Part shown: one piece after another, positions 31,353-40,959 of the stretch
How the letters are laid out: the number at the start of each line of letters is the position of its first letter
Numbering within the stretch: position 1 is the first letter of the stretch
Assembly: GCA_963576565.1 (NCBI GenBank)
Contig: OY755047.1
Location: 8,278,931 to 8,342,930 of the forward strand
Origin: Aspidapion aeneum
Taxonomy: Eukaryota; Arthropoda; Insecta; Coleoptera; Brentidae
Direction of reading: 5' to 3'
DNA length: 64,000 bases
Notes under the pieces: generated by a model
What the model saw: only the letters and a program-made list of their open reading frames with translations
Database searches by the model: none
Told to the model about the DNA's origin: nothing
Program-made: the position numbers and the translations under genes

Positions 31353-31942
31353 GACCACAGACCCTAAAAATAATCAGCCTGGGGGGGCTGACTTATACAT
31401 TGTGTCTTATGTGAGGTCAGATGTTTTTTTATGATATTTTTAAAATGGCACTACAGATTTCCGCGAAATTTCAGTGAAATATTCTCAGACACCATCCCGA
31501 TATTCCACCAAACTTTTGTAAGGATGCAAGATGATTAAAAGGTTAAAATCTTCAAGATTTAGCACTTCTTATTTTGAATTCAAATTACCCGCCATGTATC
31601 GCATGCTAACTGTTATATTTGACATGTATTTGACTTTGTCATCTGTGTTTGTCACATTCGCTTCTGCTTTAAACTTAATTTTTGTGTGAGCTAATGAAGC
31701 GGCTCTAAAAAATTAAGGATTACTATAGATTTAAAAAAAATTGTTCTGAAAGAATATAGTAAAAACAATCTCAAAACCGGCTTTATTTAAAAAAATCAAA
31801 TATTTATAAACCGTCATTTCAACTTTAATATTTTAAAGACAATCAGCTGTATCGTGACGTGACCATCAAAAAAAACCTCAGCCCCCGATGTGACGTCAAC
31901 AAAGTGGAGGATCGTGGCCTGTCCGTTTTGATAGCCCTGGGA
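31353..31942 (+). mobile_element. Family B element, copy 3
   Basis: A nearly complete match to copy 1, from 'CAGACCCTAAAAATAATCAG' to GATAGCCCTGGG. It retains the TGACGTCAACAAAGTGGAGG block lost in copy 2. Its 3' flank (AGCTATAATAGTAGTGTA) resembles that of copy 2 (AGCTATAAAGTAGTGTA), suggesting that copies 2 and 3 arose by tandem duplication with the palindromic MITE entering at the junction. Confidence 0.82.
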
Positions 31943-32345
31943 AGCTATAATAGTAGTGTACGTTATACTTTATCTTCCCAATTCTAGCAAATATTACATA
32001 ATAAATTACTCTTTATAGGACTTTTAAATAAATGTGTATATGGTTAAAAACTCCTAAAACTCAAAACTCCATTGGAGTTGCATAACTTTAGCCTGGCGAG
32101 GCACAGCGGGGGCTTCAAACTCTAACGAAAACTCCCTTTCAAAAGTTTACGAAAACAATATATACGCTTTGTGTTGCAAAGTTACACACACAAACTCACT
32201 TTGTTTGTCCCTAGCGGGAGACTCTTTTAAAATGAGGAGGGGGGAGCACCATTATCCATTATCAGTGGCGTGTATAGGGCTACTCAAAGCAGGGTAGGCA
32301 CAAATTGGCATTGTATTGCCACTCACACGCTTACTGCACACACAT
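31943..32345. other. Unassigned spacer
   Basis: At 32273 there is a single left end of the CAGTGGCG hAT-like family (CAGTGGCGTGTATAGGGC) without a right end. The 'AAAACTCAAAACTCCATTGG' block resembles 28730-28760. No gene is seen. Confidence 0.45.
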
Positions 32346-32561
32346 TAAGGTCACTCATCGTCAAGCCAGCTTTACAGGTAGCGAAGCCTAACTCTGATTT
32401 TCTATTTTTTGGTTATAATTTTTGACATGTTTTCCTCGGTTTCGCATAGGCGGCTCGTTGTTATTTTAAAAATGTGGTTTTAACACAATCTAAAGATTTG
32501 TTTAATAATGATACAGTTTCAAGATAGTTTGCAGCATAACTTTTTAATTCTAATTACATAA

Positions 32562-33100
32562 ATATATATAGTTTAGGTACCTTCATACTGTGTAAAACAA
32601 CATCTTCAAAATAAAACAGAACCGCCAATGCGAAACCGAAGAAAATATGTCAAAAATAATAACCAATAAACTGGTAAAAAAATTTTTTTATTATTTAATA
32701 TATATAGTTTAGGTACCTTCATACTGTGTAAAACAACATCTTCAAAATAAAACAGAACCGCCAATGCGAAACCGAAGAAAATATGTCAAAAATAATAACC
32801 AATAAACTGGTAAAAAAATTTTTTATTATTTAATATATATAGTTTAGGTACCTTCATACTGTGTAAAACAACATCTTCAAAATAAAACAGAACCGCCAAT
32901 GCGAAACCGAAGAAAATATGTCAAAAATAATAACCAATAAACTGGTAAAAAATTTTTTTTATTATTTAATATATATAGTTTAGGTACCTTCATACTGTGT
33001 AAAACAACATCTTCAAAATAAAACAGAACCGCCAATGCGAAACCGAAGAAAATATGTCAAAAATAATAACCAATAAACTGGTAAAAAAATTTTTTTAAGT
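32562..33100 (+). repeat. Four near-identical 137-bp tandem units
   Basis: ATATATAGTTTAGGTACCTT recurs at about 32563, 32699, 32836 and 32971. The units are almost identical, differing mainly in the length of a T run. Each unit includes CCAATGCGAAACCGAAGAAA, which is the subterminal sequence of the 385-bp sibling element. The array is therefore amplified transposon end sequence. Confidence 0.92.
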
Positions 33101-33492
33101 CACAAGCTTTTATAAAATGCACTAAAAATTAAAAAATTATTTTCTAACATTCTAATATTATCATAATAATAAAAGCGATGGCCGACTGATGGAAATTTTG
33201 ACGATGAAATCAATCTAGCAGAAAAATGCAGAGGTACCAAACCCACCCAACCCGACCCAAGATACTCCAGCATTTTTCTGACATAGGTATGGCAATGGAA
33301 AAACATTGCGGCACATCAAACATATCTTTGATGACCTGCTATGTTAATATTCTTTAAGTGTTTAGATCACAAATTTAGATTAACTTATGCTTTGATTTGC
33401 GGCCATCGCTTTTATTATTATGATAATATTAGAATGTTAGAAAATTATTTTTTAATTTTTAGTGCATTTTATAAAAGCTTGTGACTTAAAAA
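33095..33492. mobile_element. Inverted-repeat element, ~90-bp arms
   Basis: AAGTCACAAGCTTTTATAAA (33098) through 'AATAAAAGCGATGGCC' is inverted at 33402-33490. The centre includes CCAACCCGACCCAAG. It sits between the 137-bp array and the minisatellite of the composite element. Confidence 0.8.
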
Positions 33493-33639
33493 AAAAATTT
33501 ACCAATTTATTTTCTACTGTTTAGTCTCAGCTATCTATTCCATTAAATGAAAATATTTGTTCAATAACAGAACAGAAAAGTTTATTCTAGATTATAATGA
33601 AATCGCTGATCGTGAGTTGTTTGGAAACTCATTTTTTTT

Positions 33640-34540
33640 ATTGGGGGAAGGAGAGGGTGGGGGTAGAGGTAGAAATATATTTTTTGTTTGGGCTGGATTG
33701 CCATCGGACCTTTATGAATATACCAAATTTTATAAAAGTCATTTGAAGTGAAGTGTGTCAAAAACGCATTTTTTATAGAAGGGGGTGGGGGGTAGGGGTG
33801 GGAGGACATTTTTTCATTATTGTTGTATTGTCATCGGACCACTATATGTATACCAAATATCATCCAAATCGGATAATGGGAAGTGTGTCAAAAACGCATT
33901 TTTCTATAGATGGGGGTGGGGGTAGGAGTGGTAGGATTTTTTTTTCAATGTTGTATTGTCATCGGACCACTATATGTATACCAAATTTCATCCAAATCGG
34001 ATAATGGGAAGGGTGTCAAAAACGCATTTTCTATGGAAGGGGGGGGGGTAGGGGTGGGAGGAGATTTTTTTTTTAATGTTGTATTGTCATCGAACCACTA
34101 TGTGAATACCAAATTTCATCCAAATCGGATAATGGGAAGTGTGTCAAAAACTCATTTTTCTATGAAAGGGGGTGAAGGTAGGGGTGAGAGGATATTTTTT
34201 TCCTAATACTGTATTGTCGTCGGATCACTATAGGTATACCAAGTTTCGTCCAAATCGAATAACGGGATGTGTGTCAAAAACAATTTTTTCTATGGAAGGG
34301 GGTGAGGGTAGGGGTGAAAGGATATTTTTTTCTTATTGTTGTATTATCATCGGACCACTATGTGTATACCAAATTTTATCCAGGGAAGTGTGTCAAAAAC
34401 ACATTTTTCTCTAGAAGGGGTGGGGGTAGGGGTGGGAGGATATTTTTTTCTTAATGTTGTATTGTCATGGGACCACTATGTGTGTACCAAATTTCATCCA
34501 AATCGGATAATGGGAAGTGTGTCAAAAATGCTTCACAAGA
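33640..34540 (+). repeat. ~127-bp minisatellite, about seven units
   Basis: The units contain GGGGGTGGGGGTAG-type G-rich runs, then 'TTGTATTGTCATCGGACCAC', 'ACCAAATTTCATCCAAATCG' and AATGGGAAGTGTGTCAAAAA. Starts of the last block fall near 33735, 33876, 34002, 34132, 34262, 34385 and 34510. Open frames through the array (for example 33910-34206) are repeat artefacts. The same array occurs inverted at 37350-37800. Confidence 0.9.
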
Positions 34541-34892
34541 TTTGATAGATAGTTAGATAGTTAGTTAGATTGTTAGACAGAAAATCTGAAGCTAAATAAA
34601 AGCTTGTAAAAAATAGAAAGCCTGACGTTAGCTTCGCTTCCTATAAAGCTTGCCTTTACGATGAGTGTCCTTAACACACATAGGTACTAGACTACAACTC
34701 TTTGTTTGAATCTACATGGAGTGGTTTGAGGACCTTGCAATCAACACAACAAAAGTCATGCCAAAACTATGGCTACGATACAAGGATGACACATTTATTA
34801 TATGGCCGGAAAATGCAGAATTTTCTACATCATTCCTTTTTTTGGATGTTCTTGTCAAACGAATAGACAGAAACATTCAAACCAGTGTATAT

Positions 34893-35277
34893 TAAGGACA
34901 CTCATCGTAAAGGCAAGCTGTATAGGAAGCGAAGTTAATGTCAGACTTTCTATTTTTTGGTTATTATTTTTGACATGTTTTCCTCAGTTTCGCATTAGCG
35001 GTTCTGTTTTATTTTGAAGATGTTGTTTTACACAGTATAAAGGGACCTAAACTATATTTATTTAAGTAATTAGAATTAAAAAGTTATGCTGCAAACTATC
35101 TTGAAACTCTATCATTATTAAATAGATCTTTAGACTGTGTTAAAACCACATTTTTAAAATAACAAGGAGCGCCAATGCGAAACCGAGGAAAACATGTCAA
35201 AAATTAAAACCAAAAAATAGAAAATCAGAGTTAGGCTTCGCTACCTGTAAAGCTTGCTTGACGATGAGTGACCTTAG
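34893..35277. mobile_element. 385-bp MITE with ~150-bp TIRs in the Penelope-like element
   Basis: The ends TAAGGACACTCATCG and CGATGAGTGACCTTA are inverted, and the repeats run ~150 bp (through ACATGTTTTCCTC and AATGCGAAACCGAGG). The 8-bp duplications GTGTATAT flank it (34885-34892, 35278-35285). Removal restores the codons 'SVYRKPT'. It is the short form of the composite element 32346-34673. Confidence 0.9.
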
Positions 35278-35620
35278 TGTATATAGGAAACCTACACACA
35301 CGGGACAGAACCTAAATTTTAAGTCTAATCATTCTGTTGCTACAAAACAAGGAGTTATGAAAAGTTTGAATTTAAGAGCCGTAAATATTTGTAGTAATAA
35401 TGTAGAATTAACCACAGAAATTAACAACATTAAAAAGGACTTACAACAGAATGGTTATTCCGAGAAATTAATAAACTCAACGATCTCTAAAATTAAAAAC
35501 AAACCAAATGTCGCAAATTCTCAAAATAATAACCCGTTGGGTGTTATTAACATTCCATATGTTTAAGGGATTTCAGAAAACATAGGACGAATAGCCAAAC
35601 ACTATAATATAAAAACAGTA

Positions 35621-35790
35621 CAGTCGAACCTCTCTAACTCGAACCTCTCTATAACTTGAACCTTTTAAGTGGTCCCTGCTCTTTTTATATGTATTTTAAC
35701 TAGTTTAATTGGAATTTCTACAACTCAAACTCTCCTTAACTCGAACTGTTTTGGTTGTCCCTTTGAGTTCGAGTTATAGAGGTTCGACTG
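35621..35790. mobile_element. pogo/Tigger-like MITE (170 bp)
   Basis: CAGTCGAACCTCTCTAAC and GTTATAGAGGTTCGACTG are inverted ends, flanked by TA on both sides (35619-35620, 35791-35792). The 'CAGT..AACCTC..' end type and TA duplication fit the pogo/Tigger group. Removal rejoins the Penelope-like reading frame at K-T-V-F-S-S. A second copy is at 61019-61203. Confidence 0.88.
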
Positions 35791-36262
35791 TATTTTCATC
35801 GGCAAATCCAATAAAGAGTTTTGTAACTAAAACAAAGCCAGAAAATCCCTCAAATAATAAGGAATGTATTTAACAAATCCCGTGTGAGTATGGTAAATCA
35901 TATGTAGGTAAAACGAATCGCCCTCTTCAGGTTAGAGTAAATGAACATCTAAAAAGTACCCAATTAGTGGATATTGAAAAATCTGGTTTAGCGGATCATG
36001 CATGGTCAAATGATCACAGGATTCAATGGTCAGGAGCTAAAGTTTTATTGAAGCTGCGTTTATAATGCAGAATAAAATAGTTTTCAGTCAACCAAGTACG
36101 GACATACCAAACATATGTAAACCACTCCTTAAGGAAAACAAGCGTCTTAAAATTAAAAAAGGGGTTGGGCCGTCACCCCTGGGATTCTTATGCTATGAAA
36201 TAACCTTGGCTGCTCTATCGAGCCTTGCTTGTTTAACGAAGCATACATACCAACTTAAATAG

Positions 36263-36514
36263 TTTTATCTTTGTTTAACGTTTACCATCCTGCAACTTTG
36301 CAAGGGGAAAGTTTTAGAGGTAAAACTTTATGGAATTGTAATTAAATAGTTAAACGGTTTTCTGCCGTACCTCTCTCTCGCTAAAGTTGGGAGTTTGGGA
36401 GCTTAGTTTTAGTGGCATTTGAACTTGTGTGGTTGATTAAAAGTTGCAACATTATTAAGCTTTTAGAAGTACGGTTCGGTTCCATCAAATACATTATAGC
36501 ATAAATACCGGAAT
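36263..36514. other. Unassigned spacer after the Penelope-like element
   Basis: No feature is recognised. It contains CTCTCTCTCGCTAAAG and ends at the GGCGCC foldback. Confidence 0.35.
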
Positions 36515-36731
36515 GGGACAACTGGGCGCCGGGCCAACTGGGCGCCGGGCCAACTCGGCGCCGCCAACTGGGCGCCGGCCAACTCGGCGCCGGACTAAAA
36601 ATTTTTTTTTTGATAAAATGTGTAGATGAAAAATAAAATATATTATTTATATAAAAACATCTTTAAAAAATCCTTTACGCAATTTTTTACAAGCTTTTTT
36701 TAGCTTCAGATGTTCTGTCTAACTAACTAAC

Positions 36732-37342
36732 TATAGTTGATGTTCTATTTAAGTGGCACCGCGTCATAGCTATGGTAAACCAAATTCTGCGGCAAAATCT
36801 AAGTAAAGAAGCCTTAAAAAATTAGTGTTTCACTTTGTACATGCAGTGTGCCGCTCGGGGCTTAATGTTCGAAGGATAAAACACTACGACCTTTTAAAGG
36901 AGAGATCAAAGAGGTACTTACCTGATAAATAAAGATCCGAAACATAAAAGAGGATCCAAAATTATATTAAAATGTGCGCAAATATTGATTTAGTTGCAAA
37001 GACGGTAATTTGTTTTGTGAAAAGCTCCGTCATAATTGTTTGACATACAGTCAAAATAACAACGAATAGAAAACGTCAAAGCCCTGTTAAATCAATAATA
37101 TGTTCGAAACAACCAGATAATAGTATATATGTTCCTTTCTAATGAAATCGTTTAGAAGAAGACATCATTAAAATGCAAGTAAAAAGTAAGCTAATGACTA
37201 ATTAGTGCAGTGCCTCATTTTGGGAATCAATATCAATAAAAACATTAAAGGAAGTGCGTGCCACTGTATGTACCCCTCTACTCCCTTCCCGCCAATCAAG
37301 GTTTTGATGACGCGGTGTCACTTTAATACAACATCAACTATA
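36732..37342. mobile_element. ~600-bp MITE, TATAGTTGATGTT ends, copy 1
   Basis: TATAGTTGATGTT and AACATCAACTATA are a perfect inverted pair. The adjacent 'AAGTGGCACCGCGTCAT' and 'ATGACGCGGTGTCACTT' extend the TIR to ~35 bp. A second copy lies in inverted orientation at 55447-56045 and is similar throughout. There is no transposase ORF. Confidence 0.88.
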
Positions 37343-37349
37343 ACTATCT

Positions 37350-37800
37350 ATCAAATCTTGTGAAGCGTTTTTGACACACTTCCCATTATCCGATTTGGAT
37401 GAAATTTGGTACACACGTAGTGGTCCCATGACAATACAACATTAAGAAAAAAATATCCTCCCACCCCTATCGCCAACCCTTCTATAGAAAAATGTGTTTT
37501 TGACATACTTCTCGTTATCCGATTTGGATAAAATTTGGTATTCACATAGTGGTCCGATGATAATACAACAATAAGAAAAAAATATCCGACCACCCCTACC
37601 CCCACCCCCTTCTATAGAAAAATTTGTTTTTGACACACATCCCGTTATCCGATTTGGATGAAATTTGGTATACATATAGTGATCCGATGACAATACAATA
37701 TTAAAAAAAAATATCCTCCCACCCCTACCCCCACCCCCTTCCATAGAAAATGCGTTTTTGACACCCTGAAATTTTATCCAAATCGGATAATGGGAAGTGT
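37350..37800 (-). repeat. ~127-bp minisatellite, inverted relative to 33.6 kb
   Basis: About three and a half units of the array seen at 33640-34540, read on the minus strand. They include TCATCCAAATCGGATAATGG and GGGGGTGGGGGTAGGGGTGG words. Here the array is the core of the GGCGCC foldback rather than of the TAAGG element. Confidence 0.88.
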
Positions 37801-38159
37801 GTCAAAAACGCTCCACAAGATTTGATAGATAGTTAGACAGAACATCTGAAGCTAAATAAAAGCTTGTAAAAAATTGCGTAAAGAATTTTTTAAAGATGTT
37901 TTTTATAAATAATATATTTTATTTTCCATCTACACATTTTATCAAAAAAAAAAAATTTAGTCCGGCGCCGAGTTGGCCGGCGCCCAGTTGGCGGCGCCGA
38001 GTTGGCCCGGCGCCCAGTTGGCCCGGCGCCTAGTTGGCAGCGCCGAGTTGGCGGCGATTTGCTTTCTTGTTCCAACGTGTTTGTGAAGCCTTGCTTATGA
38101 TCAGTATCCGCTCGAAGTTTAAAATAAGTGCGTCAAGTAGTTTGTGTCCTGCTTATTTT

Positions 38160-39185
38160 GAAAGTTTATACAGTGTGTCAATTTTAAGAGATGGAAAAAT
38201 ACGATATAAGAGCCGTGATAAAATATTTTCATATCAAAGGGTTTTCGCCGACAGAAATAAAAGCTGAACTAGATGCTACACTAGGAGAATCTGTTCCTTC
38301 CTATACCACAGTTAAAACCTGGGTATCGGACTTTAAACGTGGTCGTACTAGCACTGATGATGCTCCGCGTTCTGGCAGGCCAAAAACGGCAACTTCTGAA
38401 GAAATGGTGCAAACTATTCACAAACTAATTCTAAAAGATCGCAGATTAAGACTGAGAGAGGTTGCTGAGGCTGTGGGCAAATCAAAAGAGTTGAGTTCAC
38501 CATATTTTATGTGAAGTTTTAGGTATGAAAAAGCTATCCGCCCAATGGGTGCCGTGTTTGCTCACGCCAGATCAAAAGCTCGTGCATCTAACCATTTCAG
38601 AGGGGAATTTGGCACTGTTTAGAAGATTCAAGGGACTTTTTGCGTAGATTTATTACGGTTGATGAAACGTGGCTTCATCATTATACTCCTGAAACTAAGC
38701 AACATTCCAAACAAAGGTCATGGCAACGGTCTTTTGGGACGCTAAAGGGATACTCCTCATAGATTATCTCGAAAAAGGAAGAAAAATAAATTCAGAGTAC
38801 TACAGCGACTTACTGGACCAGCTCAAGCAGAATATAAGCGAAAAACGCCCTGGTTTGGCAAAAAAAAGATTCTGTTTCATCAGGAGAATGCACCTTGACA
38901 CAAGTCCGCTCTTGTAATGGCTAAAATCCGTCAGCTAAGCTTTGAACTGTTAAACCATCCACCTAATTCCCCAGACCTCGTCCCGTCAGACTTTTATTTG
39001 TTTCCAAACCTAAAAAAATTTCTTGGTGGAAAAAGTTTTTTCTCAGAATTAGAAGTCATTGCAGCTACAAACGCCTATTTTGACGAGTTGAATAAATCAG
39101 ACTTCAGTGATGGCATCAACTCAGTTGAACATCGTTGGGCCAAATGTATTACTTTACAAGGGGACTATGTAGAAAAATAAATTCT
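38160..39185 (+). pseudogene. mariner transposase, frameshifted
   Basis: The N-terminal DNA-binding half is open from 38191: 'MEKYDIRAVIKYFHIKGFSP', then 'TVKTWVSDFKRGRTSTDDAP' and 'RSGRPKT', ending in a stop at 38514. Later frames give 'LTPDQK', 'VDETWLHHYTPETK' (first catalytic Asp, ~38660), 'WDAKGILLIDY', a damaged second Asp box (mutated from HQDNAPCH), and 'SPDLVPSDFYLFPNLKKFL' (third Asp), to a stop at 39180. The length and motif spacing fit a ~345-residue mariner transposase. At least three frameshifts make it inactive. I could not identify the terminal repeats. Confidence 0.92.
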
Positions 39186-39329
39186 TATTTAGTCCCTATG
39201 GTGTTGCGTTCTATGTTAGGCCGGAAACTTTTCATCCTATCCTCGTAAACATTCACACACACAGACATCATGACGATCAACTGGCGATTTACTTACATAC
39301 GTCACTCACTTATGGCAAAAAGCGATTGA

Positions 39330-40471
39330 GTTGCGAGGTGAAACAAGAACAATTGATATATCTAAAGCATTCGATAAAGTCTGGCACGAAAATCTGCTCA
39401 ACAAGCTCAAAGCAACGGGATTGTCGCCGAGACTTTGCACTTGGTTTGAAAGTTACCTTAAGGATAGATCCATTTATGTTGCACTGGATGGCCGGAACTC
39501 CAACTCTTACCAAATAAATGCTGGTGTGCCACAGGGAGCAATCCTTTCGCCAACACTTTTTCTGATTTACATAAATGACCTCATAGATAAACAGTAAATC
39601 CACTTTATTGCTTTGCAGATGATGGCAATGTAGTCTCCTCAGTCATACCACCCACATGTCTCTCCGCACGTGAATTCCATTACCTTAGACTAACTGAAAT
39701 ATCACAGATAAATAACGACTTGGAGATAATAGAGGACTGGGGCAACAAAAACCTTGTACAGTTCAACGCGCAGAAAACCCAAGCAGCCCTGTTTTCAAAA
39801 AAGACCAGCACCGGTGAGCCAAACATCATGCTATCTGGAAGTGCTGTCGCATTGCAGAGCCAGTTGAACATCTTAGGAGTCACTGCAGAGACCAACATGT
39901 CTTGGCACAGTCACGTGGCAGATATAGCTAAAAGGGCGTCCCAAAAGCTTGGGGTGCTATTTCGTACAACACATCTGTATACACCAAGCCAACTGCTGAC
40001 ACCCTACAAAGCCCAGATTCGACCAACTATGGAGTACTGCTCAAATATATGGAGTGCGGCACCCAAACATACCTTAACGCTTTTGAACACCGTGCAAAAA
40101 CGAGTTATCAAGCTGATCAATGACCCCGCACTTACCCGTAGCTTGGATAGTCTCGAACATCGAAGAACTGTGGGCGATCTATCTCTCTTCTACAGGTATT
40201 ATCACGGAAAATGCTCTGAAGAGTTGACACGTATGATCCTCCCGGGAGTAGCACCTACTAGGCGAACACGTCAAACAGACGGTAACCATCAATTTATTGT
40301 CAAAATAGAGGCACCAAGAACCTCATTATATCAGAATTCATATCTCTGGAGAACAGCATCGCTGTGGAATAAACTCCCTGCGACAGTTTTCCCTGCAGGT
40401 TACAACCTGAACCGTTTCAAAACCAACACACACCAACATTTCCGCGCACTTGCCGCTTCTCGAGCGTGATA
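39330..40471 (+). pseudogene. Jockey-like non-LTR reverse transcriptase, 3' half
   Basis: The frame from 39331 gives 'DISKAFDKVWHENLLNKLKA', 'GVPQGAILSPTLFLIYINDL', then a frameshift at ~39590 leads to 'CFADDGNVVSS' with the catalytic FADD. From 39720 a 249-residue frame has 'NLVQFNAQKTQAALFSKK', 'LGVTAETNMSWHSHV', 'RPTMEYCSNIWSAAP', 'RSLDSLEHRRTVGDLSLFYR' and 'NLNRFKTNTHQHFRAL', ending at 40469. These are RT palm and thumb and the C-terminal domain found in 'RNA-directed DNA polymerase from mobile element jockey'-type proteins. It is 5' truncated with one main frameshift. A family G end follows at 40500. Confidence 0.9.
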
Positions 40472-40499
40472 GGGATCTCCTTGCGAGTGCGCATACCCG

Positions 40500-40578
40500 A
40501 AAAAAAAATATTGCTAAGATATGGCAAAATAATATCTTCTCTAGCCATTGCTAGGCGGGCTAGGAAGGTAATAAAGGA
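40500..40578 (+). mobile_element. Family G 3' end
   Basis: ATATTGCTAAGATATGGCAA, then CTCTAGCCATTGCTAGGCGG and GCTAGGAAGGTA. It is fused directly to the Jockey-like 3' end. The rest of the element is missing. Confidence 0.65.
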
Positions 40579-40959
40579 ATGAAGAATCCTAATCTTTACA
40601 GAATGCAAGGAGTATTTATAGTGCCTTCTGGCGCACTTTAAAATTTCCTGACAGACGAAAATCTCATTTATTTTGGCAAAAAGTATGAAACTAGTTTCTT
40701 GGAATCAGAGTGAAACATCTAAAAGCAATCTTAAAATTAAACATAGAGAAAGCTCGTCCAGGATTCCTGTTCAAAAAAACAAAAAACAGCTTTGTCCATG
40801 TAGATGTTAAGATAAAATGTACAGCTTTGGAGTTGAGTAATTTTAATTTTACTTACGTGCTTTTACTGGCAAATTAGAAGTGCATTCAGACGGGATCTTA
40901 CCTGAAACAATAAAAAAAGAAAATTGTTAAATATGTTCTTAATAAAATTGCGCATGGTG
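40579..40959. other. Unassigned stretch
   Basis: No gene or repeat was recognised. Confidence 0.35.

Larger units (their letters stand above)
32346..34673. mobile_element. 2.33-kb composite non-autonomous element with 8-bp duplication
   Basis: The ends TAAGGTCACTCATCG and CGATGAGTGTCCTTA are inverted, and the inverted similarity extends ~65 bp inward (through TCTATTTTTT). Exact 8-bp repeats ACACACAT flank it (32338-32345, 34674-34681). Inside, in order: a terminal-type segment, four 137-bp tandem units, an inverted-repeat insertion, and a ~127-bp minisatellite. A 385-bp sibling with the same ends lies at 34893-35277. No transposase is encoded; the 8-bp duplication suggests hAT- or P-type mobilisation in trans. 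Confidence 0.85.
34695..36262 (+). pseudogene. Penelope-like element: RT end and GIY-YIG endonuclease
   Basis: The first piece encodes 'KLWLRYKDDTFIIW' with the RT active-site box YKDD (34779-34790; usual form YVDD), then 'FLFLDVLVKR' and 'TSVY'. After a 385-bp MITE the frame resumes with 'YRKPTHTGQNLNFKSNH', the signature of Penelope-like elements, through 'IPYV' (to 35566). After a second MITE the GIY-YIG domain follows: 'PCEYGKSYVGKTNRPLQVR', 'VNEHLKS', 'DHAWSNDHRIQW' (about 35876-36060). A stop and a frame change occur near 35565 and 36060. Penelope-like elements couple an RT to a GIY-YIG nuclease that nicks the target. This copy is dead. Confidence 0.9.
36515..38058. mobile_element. Foldback element with GGCGCC-rich tandem terminal repeats
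   Basis: The left end holds about five ~15-17-bp units of the type CCAACTGGGCGCCGGG (36522-36594). The right end holds about seven inverted units (37972-38056). Inside these, ~130 bp more is inverted (TTTTGATAAAATGTGTAGAT, then AATATATTATTTATA, then AGCTTCAGATGTTCTGTCT). The centre carries a 611-bp MITE and a minisatellite. Terminal arrays of short repeats are characteristic of foldback elements. No transposase is encoded. Confidence 0.88.

Noticed and set aside
33557..34545. Several overlapping Gly/Val-rich open frames of 60-100 codons.
   Set aside because: They are translations of the G-rich 127-bp minisatellite in successive frames; periodic peptide repeats reflect the DNA repeat.
39310..40610. 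Minus-strand open frames opposite the Jockey-like LINE.
   Set aside because: They are antisense shadows of the RT frames.
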